DNA of 11,903 nucleotides from Anaerolineales bacterium (GCA_025938055.1 JAICQC010000101.1:1-11903); one strand, 5' to 3'; shown: positions 1 through 6,423, counted from the first letter of the stretch. Made by a program: numbers and translations. The notes: a model not told the origin generated them from the sequence alone.

Positions 1-1
1 G

Positions 2-1513
2 CTGTCCGGGCAGATTCGCGCTGGGGGCGCGGGCGTCAGCGTCCCGCCGGTGATCGTGTTTGATCAGCGTGTTGCTTTCCAATATCTCAGCCAGATTTCT
101 TCACAGGTGAACCAGCCTGTGACGGAAGCCTCCCTCAAGCTGGAAGGCACGAACGTGGTGACGCAGCCCGGGCAGGTGGGACGCGAATTGAAGATCGATG
201 CGACGCTGGTCTATCTTGCTGCACAGCTGCAGACCTTCAGCGATGGCGAAGTGCCGCTGGTCGTCCAGGAGACCCAGCCGCAGCTTTTGGATGTGAGCGC
301 GCAGGCAGAGACTGCCCGTCAGATCCTCAGCCAGCCGCTCACCCTTGCCATCCCGAATGCAGGGGAAGGAGAGTCCGGTCCTTTTATTTACAACCCCGAA
401 GTGCTCGCGAGCCTGGTGGTTGCACAGCGTGTACAGGATGGTGATCAACAGAACGTCCAGGTGCTGCTGAGCCCGCGCGGGTTAAAAGACCTGCTTACAC
501 CGGTCAAGTCACAGGTGGACCGCCTGCCTTCCGATGCGAAATTTATTTTCAATGACGAAACGCGCCAGCTGGACGTGATGCAGGAATCCCGGGTGGGACG
601 CGCCCTGGATATCGACGCCAGCATCCAAGCCATTAATGAAGCGATCGCGCGGGGCGAACACACAGTTTCGCTTGTGATCAACGAAGCACAGCCGCGCGTC
701 GCTGCCACAGCCACCGGACAGGAACTCGGGATTACCGAACTGATCTGGGAGGAGACCTCCTACTTTTATGGTTCCAGCGCGGAGCGTATCCAAAACATCG
801 AAGCTGCCGCCAGGCAGTACCATGGCATTCTGGTCGCGCCCGGTGAGACGTTCTCGATGGGAGCCCACTTGGGCGACGTGAGCCTCGACAATGGATTTGC
901 AGAAGCTCTGATCATTTATGGCGGGCGCACGATCAAGGGCGTTGGTGGAGGTGTGTGTCAGGTGAGCACCACGCTCTTCCGCGCCGTGTTCAACGCAGGG
1001 TTTCCCATCGTCGAAAGAACCCCGCATGCCTATCGTGTATCTTATTATGAACAGACTGCTGGCGGTTCCATTGACCCCAGACTTGCGGGTCTGGATGCTA
1101 CTGTGTACTTCCCGCTGGTGGACTTTAAGTTTACAAATGACTCGCCCTACTGGATCCTGATGGAAACGTATATGGGCAGTGGGTCGCTGACCTGGAAGTT
1201 CTATTCCACAAAGGATGGACGTTCTGTCACGTATGATACAACTGGTCCTATGAATATTGTGTCCGCGCCCGAGCCATTGTTCGAGGAAAACCCTGAATTG
1301 GGCAAGAATGAGATGAAGCAGGTAGATTGGGCTGCAAGCGGCGCCGATGTGAATGTGACACGAACGGTGTGGAAAGATGGAGCCGTATATTTCCAGGATA
1401 CGGTCACGACGCATTATGAACCCTGGCAGGCGATCTGCCAGTATGGACCTGATTCGAAAAACCCTGAAAGACTGGCGGATGAAAAGAATTTATGCCGCGG
1501 TCCTTCGGGATAA
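2..1513 (+). CDS. VanW-domain cell-wall protein (5' partial)
   Basis: Envelope protein of the VanW family, often found in Gram-positive and Chloroflexota cell-wall gene sets; its biochemical activity is not established. The frame is open from base 2 with no stop, and residues before the first GTG (position 50) read like normal VanW-protein sequence, so the true start and any signal peptide probably lie upstream of the window. Numbering from that GTG, two peptidoglycan-binding-like repeats (PG_binding_4 type) cover about 1-125 and 126-215, each with the hallmark VGRxLxIDA (43-51 and 182-190). The VanW domain follows at about 240-385, with the family core GGGVCQVSTTLF at 299-310 and HAYRVSYYE at 326-334. 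A short C-terminal tail has two cysteines. It lies upstream, on the same strand, of the Trm112-HEAT-LCP genes. Family assignment is firm; function is inferred from domains only. Confidence 0.9.
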   Translation: MSGQIRAGGAGVSVPPVIVFDQRVAFQYLSQISSQVNQPVTEASLKLEGTNVVTQPGQVGRELKIDATLVYLAAQLQTFSDGEVPLVVQETQPQLLDVSAQAETARQILSQPLTLAIPNAGEGESGPFIYNPEVLASLVVAQRVQDGDQQNVQVLLSPRGLKDLLTPVKSQVDRLPSDAKFIFNDETRQLDVMQESRVGRALDIDASIQAINEAIARGEHTVSLVINEAQPRVAATATGQELGITELIWEETSYFYGSSAERIQNIEAAARQYHGILVAPGETFSMGAHLGDVSLDNGFAEALIIYGGRTIKGVGGGVCQVSTTLFRAVFNAGFPIVERTPHAYRVSYYEQTAGGSIDPRLAGLDATVYFPLVDFKFTNDSPYWILMETYMGSGSLTWKFYSTKDGRSVTYDTTGPMNIVSAPEPLFEENPELGKNEMKQVDWAASGADVNVTRTVWKDGAVYFQDTVTTHYEPWQAICQYGPDSKNPERLADEKNLCRGPSG

Positions 1514-1560
1514 AATGACGGGACTTGCATGGTAAAATTTTTTGCTGAATGGAGTCATTG

Positions 1561-1779
1561 ATGATTAGCCAGACATTGATCGAAATCCTGCGCTGTCCGA
1601 ACTGTGTGCGCACCACCGGCGGCGAGCTCAAACTACACAAAGACGCGTGGTTCATCTGCCAAGACTGCGGACGAAAATACCCAATCGTGGATGATATCCC
1701 GGTCATGTTGATCGAAGAGGGCGATAAATGGACGAATGTGGCGGAAGGTAAACTGCCTGTCCCTCCACCTGCGAAATAA
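1561..1779 (+). CDS. Trm112-family zinc-ribbon protein
   Basis: Small protein of 72 residues in the Trm112/YcaR (UPF0434) family. In eukaryotes and archaea Trm112 activates several methyltransferases; the bacterial role is less clear. Two CxxC pairs, CPNC at 12-15 and CQDC at 33-36, form the expected four-cysteine zinc site, followed by the family hallmark YPIVDDIPVML at 40-50. I start it at ATG 1561 rather than the in-frame ATG at 1549 because GGAG at 1551-1554 is a well-placed ribosome site for 1561 and would lie inside the gene otherwise. An extended -10-like TG-N-TAAAAT sits at 1530-1538, so it may have its own promoter, though no good -35 is seen. One base separates its stop from the proposed GTG start of the next gene. 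Confidence 0.88.
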   Translation: MISQTLIEILRCPNCVRTTGGELKLHKDAWFICQDCGRKYPIVDDIPVMLIEEGDKWTNVAEGKLPVPPPAK

Positions 1780-1780
1780 C

Positions 1781-2356
1781 GTGCCTGTCTTACAAGATCT
1801 ATTGAACGACCTGACAAGCGGAAGCGAACGCCGCGCAGAGAAGGCTGTCCCTGCACTGATCGAACTGGGTGACGAAGCCGTTCCCGCGCTGTTGGAACTC
1901 ACCCGCTCTGCGGATGCAGACCAGCGCTGGTGGGGACTGCGCGTCCTGGCGCAGGTGCCTCATGCGCAAGCCGAATGGCTGGTCCCATTTCTGGATGACC
2001 CTGCCCGGGAAGTGCGTCAGTGCGCGGCGCTGGGGCTGGCGCTCAAGCCTGACGAAAGCGCGATTCAGCCTCTGGTGCATGCATTGAGCGATGAAGACTC
2101 CATGGTCAGCAGTCTGGCGGTCAACGCGCTGGTAAAGATCGGGAGCCCAGCCGTCCCATTACTCATCGACGTAGTGAAGAATTCCTCTCAATCGGCGCGC
2201 ATCCATGCGTTGCGGGCGCTGGCTGAGATCCGGGATCACCGCGCCATTCCGATGATGATGAAGGTCATGGAGGAAGATTCGGCGCTGCTGCAGCACTGGG
2301 CAAAAGAGGGCTTGGACCGGCTCGGATTGGATATGGTATATATTAAACCCGTATGA
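1781..2356 (+). CDS. HEAT-repeat protein
   Basis: Alpha-helical solenoid protein of 191 residues. It consists almost wholly of about five to six HEAT (PBS-lyase type) repeats from residue 18 to 182, with recurring patterns such as AVPALIELGDEAVPALLEL (22-40) and AVNALVKIGSPAVPLL (113-128). Such scaffolds bind proteins or cofactors; no catalytic motif is visible. The start is uncertain. The frame is open from ATG 1736, which would overlap the Trm112 gene by 44 bases, but those first 15 residues do not look like HEAT sequence, and GTG 1781 falls one base after the Trm112 stop. Neither has a clear Shine-Dalgarno. Its stop overlaps the next start (ATGA at 2353-2356), implying translational coupling to the LCP gene. 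The partner it binds cannot be told from the sequence. Confidence 0.85.
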   Translation: MPVLQDLLNDLTSGSERRAEKAVPALIELGDEAVPALLELTRSADADQRWWGLRVLAQVPHAQAEWLVPFLDDPAREVRQCAALGLALKPDESAIQPLVHALSDEDSMVSSLAVNALVKIGSPAVPLLIDVVKNSSQSARIHALRALAEIRDHRAIPMMMKVMEEDSALLQHWAKEGLDRLGLDMVYIKPV

Positions 2357-3816
2357 ACAGAATGAAGTTTATTAAAGACATAAAAATTGGACGTCCTTCC
2401 ACGATGCAGATCGTTGTAATCGTGGCTGGGTTAATTCTGGCAGTGGGTGGATTCTTCCTGACGCGTAATCTGGTTACCTGCTGGAGGATCACACCTCTGC
2501 CTGGTACGCCTCCCTCCAACTGCGGGACCGTGGAAGCAGGATTGAATGGACCTGATCTGACGAATGATGAGGGCACACCGGTTCCTGATATAGAAGAACT
2601 GCCGCCGCCTATTGCCATCCCGGAGAGCGACCTCCCGCCTGCCTGGGACGGAGCCAGCCGCATCAATATCCTAGTCATTGGCCTCGATTACCGGGACTGG
2701 GTGGCAGGGGAAGGCGCGCCGCGTTCCGATACGATGATCGTGCTCACCATCGACCCGCTCAGTAAAACTGCTGGCATGTTGTCGATTCCACGCGATATGT
2801 GGGTCAATATTCCGGGGTTTGGGTACAGTCGCATCAACACCGCCTACTCATCGGGAGAGGGTAACAGACTGCCCGGGGGGGGACCCGAGCTTGCCCGCAA
2901 GACCGTCGAGCAATTCCTGGGCGTGCCAATTCAGTATTATGCCCAGGTGGACTTTTACACATTTGTCGAATTCATCGACCTGATCGGCGGGATCGAGATT
3001 TATAACGATGAGGAACTAAGGCTCGACCCGGTGGGCGAAGGTAAGGACAAGATCAAGCTAACCTGCTGCGGGATGCGGCAGCTGAACGGGGAGCGGGCAT
3101 TGGCGTATGCGCGTTTCCGTAAGGATAAGGAAGGTGACGTCGCCCGTGCCAATCGCCAGCAGAAAGTGATCCTCGCCATTCGTGATAAAGTCCTCAGTCC
3201 TGAGAACTTCCCGGTACTGCTCGGAAAAGCCCAGCAGTTCTATGAAGAATTCTCTGCCGGCATCAAGACCAATATGCCTTTCGATACAGCTATACAACTT
3301 GGTGTGCTGGCGAAGGATATCCCGGTGGAAAGCATCAAGCATGGCGTGATCGATTACAACATGGTCTTGTTAGCTGACACCACACTAGGCGGAGAAAGAG
3401 CCGCCGTCATGAAGCCGCTTCCGGATAAGATCCGTGAACTGCGCGACCAGGTCTTTACCTCGGGAGGCGCTCTCAGTCCGCTTGCCGCGCAAAGTGACCT
3501 GACCGCCATGATGCAAGCAGATGGTGCACGGGTGCGCGTGCTGAACGGCACGTTCTCTGGCGGCTTGGAAACTGTCACCGGGAATTTCCTCCTTGCACAG
3601 GGAGTGCAGGTGACCGAAGCAGGACCGGCGGACGGCGCTTACAACAATACTGTTCTCGTTTTGTATTCGCCAAAGCTTTATACCTTGAAGTATCTGCAAT
3701 CCATGTTTGGCGTTACCTCGAGCACACAGATTTGGTTCAGCCCGGACCCCACGTCCACAGTGGATGTAGAGGTGCGAATCGGGAACGATTGGGCAAATAA
3801 TAATCCGATGCCCTAG
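2353..3816 (+). CDS. LytR-CpsA-Psr (LCP) family membrane protein
   Basis: Member of the LCP family, extracytoplasmic phosphotransferases that move undecaprenyl-linked glycopolymers onto peptidoglycan or a similar wall acceptor. The 487 residues comprise a short cytoplasmic N-terminus, one membrane segment at about 19-37, a Pro-rich linker (50-100), the LCP domain at about 104-282 and a LytR_C domain at about 391-480 (VRVLNGTFSGGLE at 394-406). Expected conserved residues are present: RSDT at 124-127, SIPRD at 144-148, SRIN at 159-162, YARFR at 252-256, and R264/R268/Q269 in ARANRQQ. The start overlaps the HEAT stop by four bases (ATGA) and has no separate ribosome site, so it is probably translated by coupling. 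An intrinsic terminator follows 17 bases after the stop. With the VanW protein upstream it suggests a cell-envelope assembly locus. Confidence 0.93.
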   Translation: MNRMKFIKDIKIGRPSTMQIVVIVAGLILAVGGFFLTRNLVTCWRITPLPGTPPSNCGTVEAGLNGPDLTNDEGTPVPDIEELPPPIAIPESDLPPAWDGASRINILVIGLDYRDWVAGEGAPRSDTMIVLTIDPLSKTAGMLSIPRDMWVNIPGFGYSRINTAYSSGEGNRLPGGGPELARKTVEQFLGVPIQYYAQVDFYTFVEFIDLIGGIEIYNDEELRLDPVGEGKDKIKLTCCGMRQLNGERALAYARFRKDKEGDVARANRQQKVILAIRDKVLSPENFPVLLGKAQQFYEEFSAGIKTNMPFDTAIQLGVLAKDIPVESIKHGVIDYNMVLLADTTLGGERAAVMKPLPDKIRELRDQVFTSGGALSPLAAQSDLTAMMQADGARVRVLNGTFSGGLETVTGNFLLAQGVQVTEAGPADGAYNNTVLVLYSPKLYTLKYLQSMFGVTSSTQIWFSPDPTSTVDVEVRIGNDWANNNPMP

Positions 3817-3832
3817 GATCGAATCCTCTAGT

Positions 3833-3862
3833 CCCTCTCCCAAAACGGGAGAGGGGTTTTTT
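3833..3862 (+). terminator. Intrinsic terminator after the LCP gene
   Basis: A 9-bp perfect stem, CCCTCTCCC (3833-3841) with GGGAGAGGG (3847-3855), has a five-base loop and is followed by one G and six T at 3857-3862. It stops plus-strand transcription of the envelope cluster. The convergent gene's stop codon is only three bases away at 3865-3867. In that direction the hairpin has no T tract after it, so it is not clearly bidirectional. Confidence 0.85.
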
Positions 3863-3864
3863 AT

Positions 3865-4737
3865 TTAAGGCTGTTGGAACGTGAGTTTGATGCCGCCAAG
3901 GAAGGATGCACCTTCGGGGTCCCGGCATGTGGGCGCGCTGATGTTACGTGCGACCTCGCTGCCGCGCGCAAGCTCCACTGTATAGGATACACCAGCAGTC
4001 ATGGTGTAATCCGCGTAGCCGTTTCCAAGCTCGGGCTTGAGACCGGTAAAGAAACGTTCCTCGCCGCCCTCCCAGGTGAGGATGATCTCTACACCGGCGA
4101 GCTGCCGACGGCTCCGGTTTAAGATCAGCACCTGCAGCAGCCCATTGGGAAGGTTTTCGTTGCAGACCGTTTCTTCTGCGTTCAGTGAGAAGGGTTCGCC
4201 GGGGGTAGGAGTGAAGGTCAGGGTGGGACGCGGGGTAGCTTCGATAACCGTCGGTTGTGTTTCGATCACTGTGAGCGCAGTTTCGAAGGCAGGAGGTGCT
4301 TCTGTGAAGAGCAGTGGAAGGTCTGTTGGGGGAGGCGCCGAGGTGGCTGTGAACGTGATCCCGGCATTGCTCACAACTTCAACGGTCGGTGCAGAAATGG
4401 GCGCGCTGCCTGCCTCGAGAGCAGATGCGAGCGCGACGACCAGCTCTGCGCGTTCGAAGTTCTGGCTGTTGGCGAGCATGCGCTGCGCCTGGGCATTTAG
4501 AGCCTCTGCGGAACTGGCGTCCTCGAGCAGGGCGAGCCGCGCCTGTGCACGCGGCAGATTTCCGTTTGCCGCGAAGGAGGCCGCTATGAGTGAGCGGTAC
4601 TGGTCTTTGAAGTCGGCGCGCAGGGCAGCTGGCTGTGCATTGGTGACGCGACGCGGAGAGAGCACCCAGGAATAACCAAGACCAAGTCCCAGCCCGGCGA
4701 GGAGCGCCAGCAAGATGCCCCATGGGATGCGTCTCAT
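3865..4737 (-). CDS. Single-pass membrane protein with Pro/Thr linker and C-terminal beta domain
   Basis: Unrecognised protein of 290 residues. Residues 5-25 are a hydrophobic membrane anchor rich in Leu and Gly. A short helical region (30-108) follows, then a Pro/Thr-rich extracellular-type linker (112-181) with PTLTFTPTPG at 171-180. The C-terminal part (183-290) looks beta-rich and has two cysteines, C192 and C271, that could form a disulfide. The first 108 residues align with the whole of the upstream 115-residue neighbour, so the two are paralogues. I start at ATG 4737 because it overlaps the upstream stop as ATGA (4737-4734) and has GGAG at 4750-4747. The alternative ATG at 4752 would place the ribosome site inside the gene. 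No catalytic motif is visible and the function is unknown. Confidence 0.8.
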   Translation of the reverse strand: MRRIPWGILLALLAGLGLGLGYSWVLSPRRVTNAQPAALRADFKDQYRSLIAASFAANGNLPRAQARLALLEDASSAEALNAQAQRMLANSQNFERAELVVALASALEAGSAPISAPTVEVVSNAGITFTATSAPPPTDLPLLFTEAPPAFETALTVIETQPTVIEATPRPTLTFTPTPGEPFSLNAEETVCNENLPNGLLQVLILNRSRRQLAGVEIILTWEGGEERFFTGLKPELGNGYADYTMTAGVSYTVELARGSEVARNISAPTCRDPEGASFLGGIKLTFQQP

Positions 4738-5081
4738 GGGATGCCACTCCATGCCTGCAGGGCGGTAATGAGTTCCTGGATGAGGACGATCTCGGTGTCG
4801 GTGAAGTCGTTGGCGCGGGCGTAGGCAAGTCCATCTGCGGCGATGGCAGAGGGGGATTTCGTGCCGAAGATGGCTAATCGGCGGGCAGCCAGGCCCGGGT
4901 CCTGTTCGACACGGTAGGCTTCGGCGGTCATCAGAACGTAATCTGCTTTATAGTCTGAGCGGAGGGTATCGGGGGTCAGGTCGAAGTAGTCAACGGGATC
5001 GATGTACCAGCCGTAGGCGACCCCGATGGCAATGCCCGCGAGGAGGGCGAGGATGGTGAGAATCCAGCGGGTTGCACTCAT
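4734..5081 (-). CDS. Small single-pass membrane protein, paralogue of its downstream neighbour
   Basis: Unrecognised protein of 115 residues with a membrane segment at about 6-26 and a mainly helical soluble part. It shares with the downstream protein the pattern LALLAG-(I/L)-x-IG-x-xYGW near the membrane, then TLRSDYKADY (39-48; ALRADFKDQY in the partner), AARRLAIF (65-72; AQARLALL) and the helical tail. I choose ATG 5081. The frame stays open upstream to ATG 5228, but that stretch is the SRP RNA and its promoter, so the longer version is an artefact. No Shine-Dalgarno precedes ATG 5081; it lies two bases after the T tract of the SRP RNA, so translation would need read-through of that end or a leaderless transcript. 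It is coupled to the next gene by an ATGA overlap. The function is unknown. Confidence 0.72.
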   Translation of the reverse strand: MSATRWILTILALLAGIAIGVAYGWYIDPVDYFDLTPDTLRSDYKADYVLMTAEAYRVEQDPGLAARRLAIFGTKSPSAIAADGLAYARANDFTDTEIVLIQELITALQAWSGIP

Positions 5082-5087
5082 AGAAAA

Positions 5088-5193
5088 ATGCCCGGGCAGG
5101 TGACCGACGGCACCCAGAGACACTCCCGTACCGTTGCTGTCTTTCGACCCTGGCGGGATTTGAGAGGCTCTGCCGCGCCGGGCCTGCCCGGAC
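5088..5193 (-). ncRNA. ffs: Small bacterial signal recognition particle RNA (4.5S RNA)
   Basis: RNA core of the signal recognition particle, which binds Ffh and targets membrane and secreted proteins. On the minus strand the conserved domain IV apex is plain: CAGG, then stem GUC, GAAA tetraloop, stem GAC, then AGCA (about 5150-5133). This is the internal-loop pair CAGG/AGCA capped by a GNRA loop that Ffh recognises. Below it, UCCCG pairs with CGGGA, GGCA with UGCC and CCGGCG with CGUCGG. The outermost helix pairs GUCCGGGCAGG (5193-5183) with CCUGCCCGGGC (5100-5090), closing a hairpin of about 105 nt, the normal size of the small SRP RNA. AUUUUU (5089-5084) follows and probably serves as terminator. 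Exact ends are inferred. Identification is by motif and base pairing, not by a search. Confidence 0.92.
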
Positions 5194-5199
5194 GTGAGA

Positions 5200-5228
5200 A
5201 GGATAACCGAACTATGAAGTGATGTCAA
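5200..5228 (-). promoter_or_regulatory. Promoter of the SRP RNA
   Basis: On the minus strand a perfect -35 TTGACA (5228-5223) is separated by 17 bases from a -10 TATCCT (5205-5200). Initiation about seven bases later falls at roughly 5195-5193, exactly where the terminal helix of the SRP RNA begins. A near-consensus sigma-70 promoter suits a constitutive RNA gene. Confidence 0.8.
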
Positions 5229-5276
5229 ATGTTACAGTGTTCTGCCCCTCACATCGACAATTTCAACGTAACGCCC

Positions 5277-5306
5277 ATCCTTCCCCTGCGAACACAGGGG
5301 AAGGAT
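5277..5306 (-). terminator. Strong hairpin downstream of arsM (terminator-like)
   Basis: A perfect 12-bp inverted repeat, ATCCTTCCCCTG (5277-5288) and CAGGGGAAGGAT (5295-5306), has a six-base loop and lies 13 bases after the arsM stop. No T tract follows on the minus strand, so it is either a weak terminator, an RNA-stabilising 3' hairpin or a dispersed palindrome. Confidence 0.5.
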
Positions 5307-5318
5307 AGAACACCACTA

Positions 5319-6125
5319 TCACTGAGGCTTGTAGGCTGTGATCTTTGCGCTGTAGACCGCCTCATACACATCGGCGCGTGAGATCGTCTTTAGTTCGACG
5401 GTATCCTTGATATCATCCAATGCCGCGTCGACAGTTTCGCGGTCGAAGAATACCGGTGTGATGGAAACATTGGTAAAGCCGACCGCCTCCATCATTCCAA
5501 TATACTCATTGGCTTCCACAGCACCTGCCACACAGCCTGCCCAGGCACTCAGGCTTTGTTTGATCGAGGCGGGCAGCGGACCATCTGTGACGATATCTGA
5601 CACAGCCAGTTTGCCGCCCGGCTTGAGCACACGGAAGGCTTCGGCGAAGACCTTCGATTTATCGGGTGAGAGGTTGATCACGCAGTTCGAGATGATAACG
5701 TCCACCGTGCCGGATTCCACCGGTAGTGCTTCGAGAAAGCCCTGACGGAATTCCACGTTTCGGATGTTCAGCCGTTCCGCTCTGGACCTGGCACGTTCGA
5801 TCATCTCGGGCGTCATGTCCACACCGATCACGTGCCCGGTCTCGCCGACCTTTTTGGCTGCGAAGAAGCAATCAAGGCCGGCGCCCGAGCCGAGGTCGAG
5901 CACAGTCTGCCCGGGCTGCAGGGAGGCGAGGGTGATCGGGTCACCGCAGCCATAACTGACGGTGGACTCGCCTTCCGGCAGAATAGTCAGTAGCTCTTCA
6001 GGGTAGAGTTTGCTTTCCGTGCTGCAACAAGCCGAAGAGCCATCTCCGCAGCAGGAGGCGTTGCTCTTAATTCGCTCTGCATAGTGTTCACGAACGGCCT
6101 CATGAATAGGGGTGTTTGTGGTCAT
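5319..6125 (-). CDS. arsM: Arsenite S-adenosylmethionine methyltransferase
   Basis: Cytoplasmic enzyme that transfers methyl groups from S-adenosylmethionine to As(III), giving methylated and finally volatile arsenicals. The 268 residues contain the SAM-binding motif DLGSGAGLD (77-85), the acidic GVDMTPEM (101-108) and VLKPGGKLAVSDIV (166-179). The family's As(III)-binding cysteines appear as C60 (SYGCGDP), C148 (SNCVINL) and C198 (WAGCVAGA). The N-terminus adds vicinal pairs C25-C26 and C33-C34. I start at ATG 6125 because AAGGAGA precedes it by about six bases. An in-frame ATG at 6161 would add 12 residues and place the ribosome site inside the gene. A palindrome matching the ArsR operator lies at 6169-6184, so repression by ArsR is likely. 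It is the third gene of the module, after arsR and the Cys-rich peptide. Confidence 0.94.
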   Translation of the reverse strand: MTTNTPIHEAVREHYAERIKSNASCCGDGSSACCSTESKLYPEELLTILPEGESTVSYGCGDPITLASLQPGQTVLDLGSGAGLDCFFAAKKVGETGHVIGVDMTPEMIERARSRAERLNIRNVEFRQGFLEALPVESGTVDVIISNCVINLSPDKSKVFAEAFRVLKPGGKLAVSDIVTDGPLPASIKQSLSAWAGCVAGAVEANEYIGMMEAVGFTNVSITPVFFDRETVDAALDDIKDTVELKTISRADVYEAVYSAKITAYKPQ

Positions 6126-6168
6126 GGTTTCTCCTTTTGAACGGAATACAAATTTGGTCATAATTTAT

Positions 6169-6184
6169 ATAGAAGATTGTCTAT
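6169..6184 (-). promoter_or_regulatory. ArsR operator in front of arsM
   Basis: ATAGAAGATTGTCTAT differs from the perfect palindrome ATAGAC-N4-GTCTAT at one half-site base and matches the copies upstream of the peptide gene and arsR. An AT-rich -10-like TATATA (6171-6166) overlaps it on the minus strand, with TTGCAA (6196-6191) as a possible -35. The spacing of 19 is long, so the promoter call is weak while the operator call is fair. Confidence 0.65.
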
Positions 6185-6221
6185 GTAATCTTGCAAAAAA
6201 AATTTTCCTGCAAATAAATTC

Positions 6222-6249
6222 TCTCTGTTTACCACCCGGTAAACAGAGA
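6222..6249 (-). terminator. Hairpin between the Cys-rich peptide gene and arsM
   Basis: A perfect 12-bp stem, TCTCTGTTTACC (6222-6233) with GGTAAACAGAGA (6238-6249), has a four-base loop and begins seven bases after the peptide stop codon. On the minus strand it is followed by GAATTTATTTG rather than a clean T run, so it may be a partial terminator, an attenuator or a 3'-end stabiliser for the peptide mRNA. Confidence 0.55.
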
Positions 6250-6256
6250 TCTTACC

Positions 6257-6337
6257 TTAGCAGCAGCCACCACCGCCGCAGCAACCGCCTTCGCAGTCTT
6301 CACAACCACAGTCGTTGAGAACGTACAGTTCATTCAT
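6257..6337 (-). CDS. 26-residue cysteine-rich peptide in the ars module
   Basis: A tiny open frame of 26 codons and a TAA, between arsR and arsM on the same strand. The first nine residues (MNELYVLND) are ordinary. The rest is almost only Cys, Gly and acidic residues: CGCEDC at 10-15, GGCC at 17-20, then four Gly and a terminal CC. Seven of 26 residues are cysteine, with vicinal pairs at 19-20 and 25-26. The best ribosome site in the window, AAAGGAGGTGA with GGAGG at 6350-6346, sits eight bases before the ATG, strongly arguing that it is translated. An ArsR-type operator at 6357-6372 is just upstream. I do not recognise a family. Composition and context suggest a metallothionein-like As(III) binder or a donor to ArsM. 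A precursor peptide for a modified product is possible, but no modifying enzyme is visible nearby. Confidence 0.8.
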   Translation of the reverse strand: MNELYVLNDCGCEDCEGGCCGGGGCC

Positions 6338-6356
6338 GGCTTTCACCTCCTTTCAT

Positions 6357-6372
6357 ATAGACGTTTGTCTAT
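6357..6372 (-). promoter_or_regulatory. ArsR operator in front of the Cys-rich peptide gene
   Basis: ATAGACGTTTGTCTAT is a perfect 6-4-6 palindrome and the best of four copies in the module. It lies between the arsR terminator T tract and the peptide's Shine-Dalgarno. A further half-site, TTTAGACA, is at 6377-6384. No convincing -35/-10 pair leaves room for the ribosome site, so the peptide may depend on a weak promoter here or on read-through from arsR. Confidence 0.75.
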
Positions 6373-6382
6373 TGATTTAGAC

Positions 6383-6423
6383 AAAAAAAGAGGCGGTCAG
6401 GGGTTGACGACCCTTATGACCGC
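6383..6423 (-). terminator. Intrinsic terminator overlapping the arsR stop codon
   Basis: On the minus strand GCGGTCA (6423-6417) pairs with TGACCGC (6399-6393). An inner GGGT/ACCC pairing is also possible. After CTC come seven T at 6389-6383. The 3' arm begins with the arsR TGA (6399-6397), so the stem is made partly from the last codons of arsR. A ribosome at the stop would block this hairpin, which could link translation to read-through into the peptide gene. Confidence 0.82.

Noticed and set aside
509..1414. 301-residue minus-strand frame
   Set aside because: Antisense to the VanW-domain gene, which has clear family motifs; no domain is recognisable in the antisense frame.
3811..3841. 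tRNA 3'-end-like sequence (ATCGAATCC followed by a C-rich stretch)
   Set aside because: The supposed T-arm does not pair over five bases and there is no acceptor partner, anticodon arm or CCA; the stretch is explained by the stop codon and terminator.
4037..4675. 212-residue plus-strand frame
   Set aside because: Antisense to the 290-residue membrane protein; composition (Ser/Arg/Val-rich) is that of a shadow frame in GC-rich DNA.
5082..5228. N-terminal extension of the 115-residue membrane protein to ATG 5228
   Set aside because: The extension is the SRP RNA and its promoter read as protein; the membrane segment starts right after ATG 5081.
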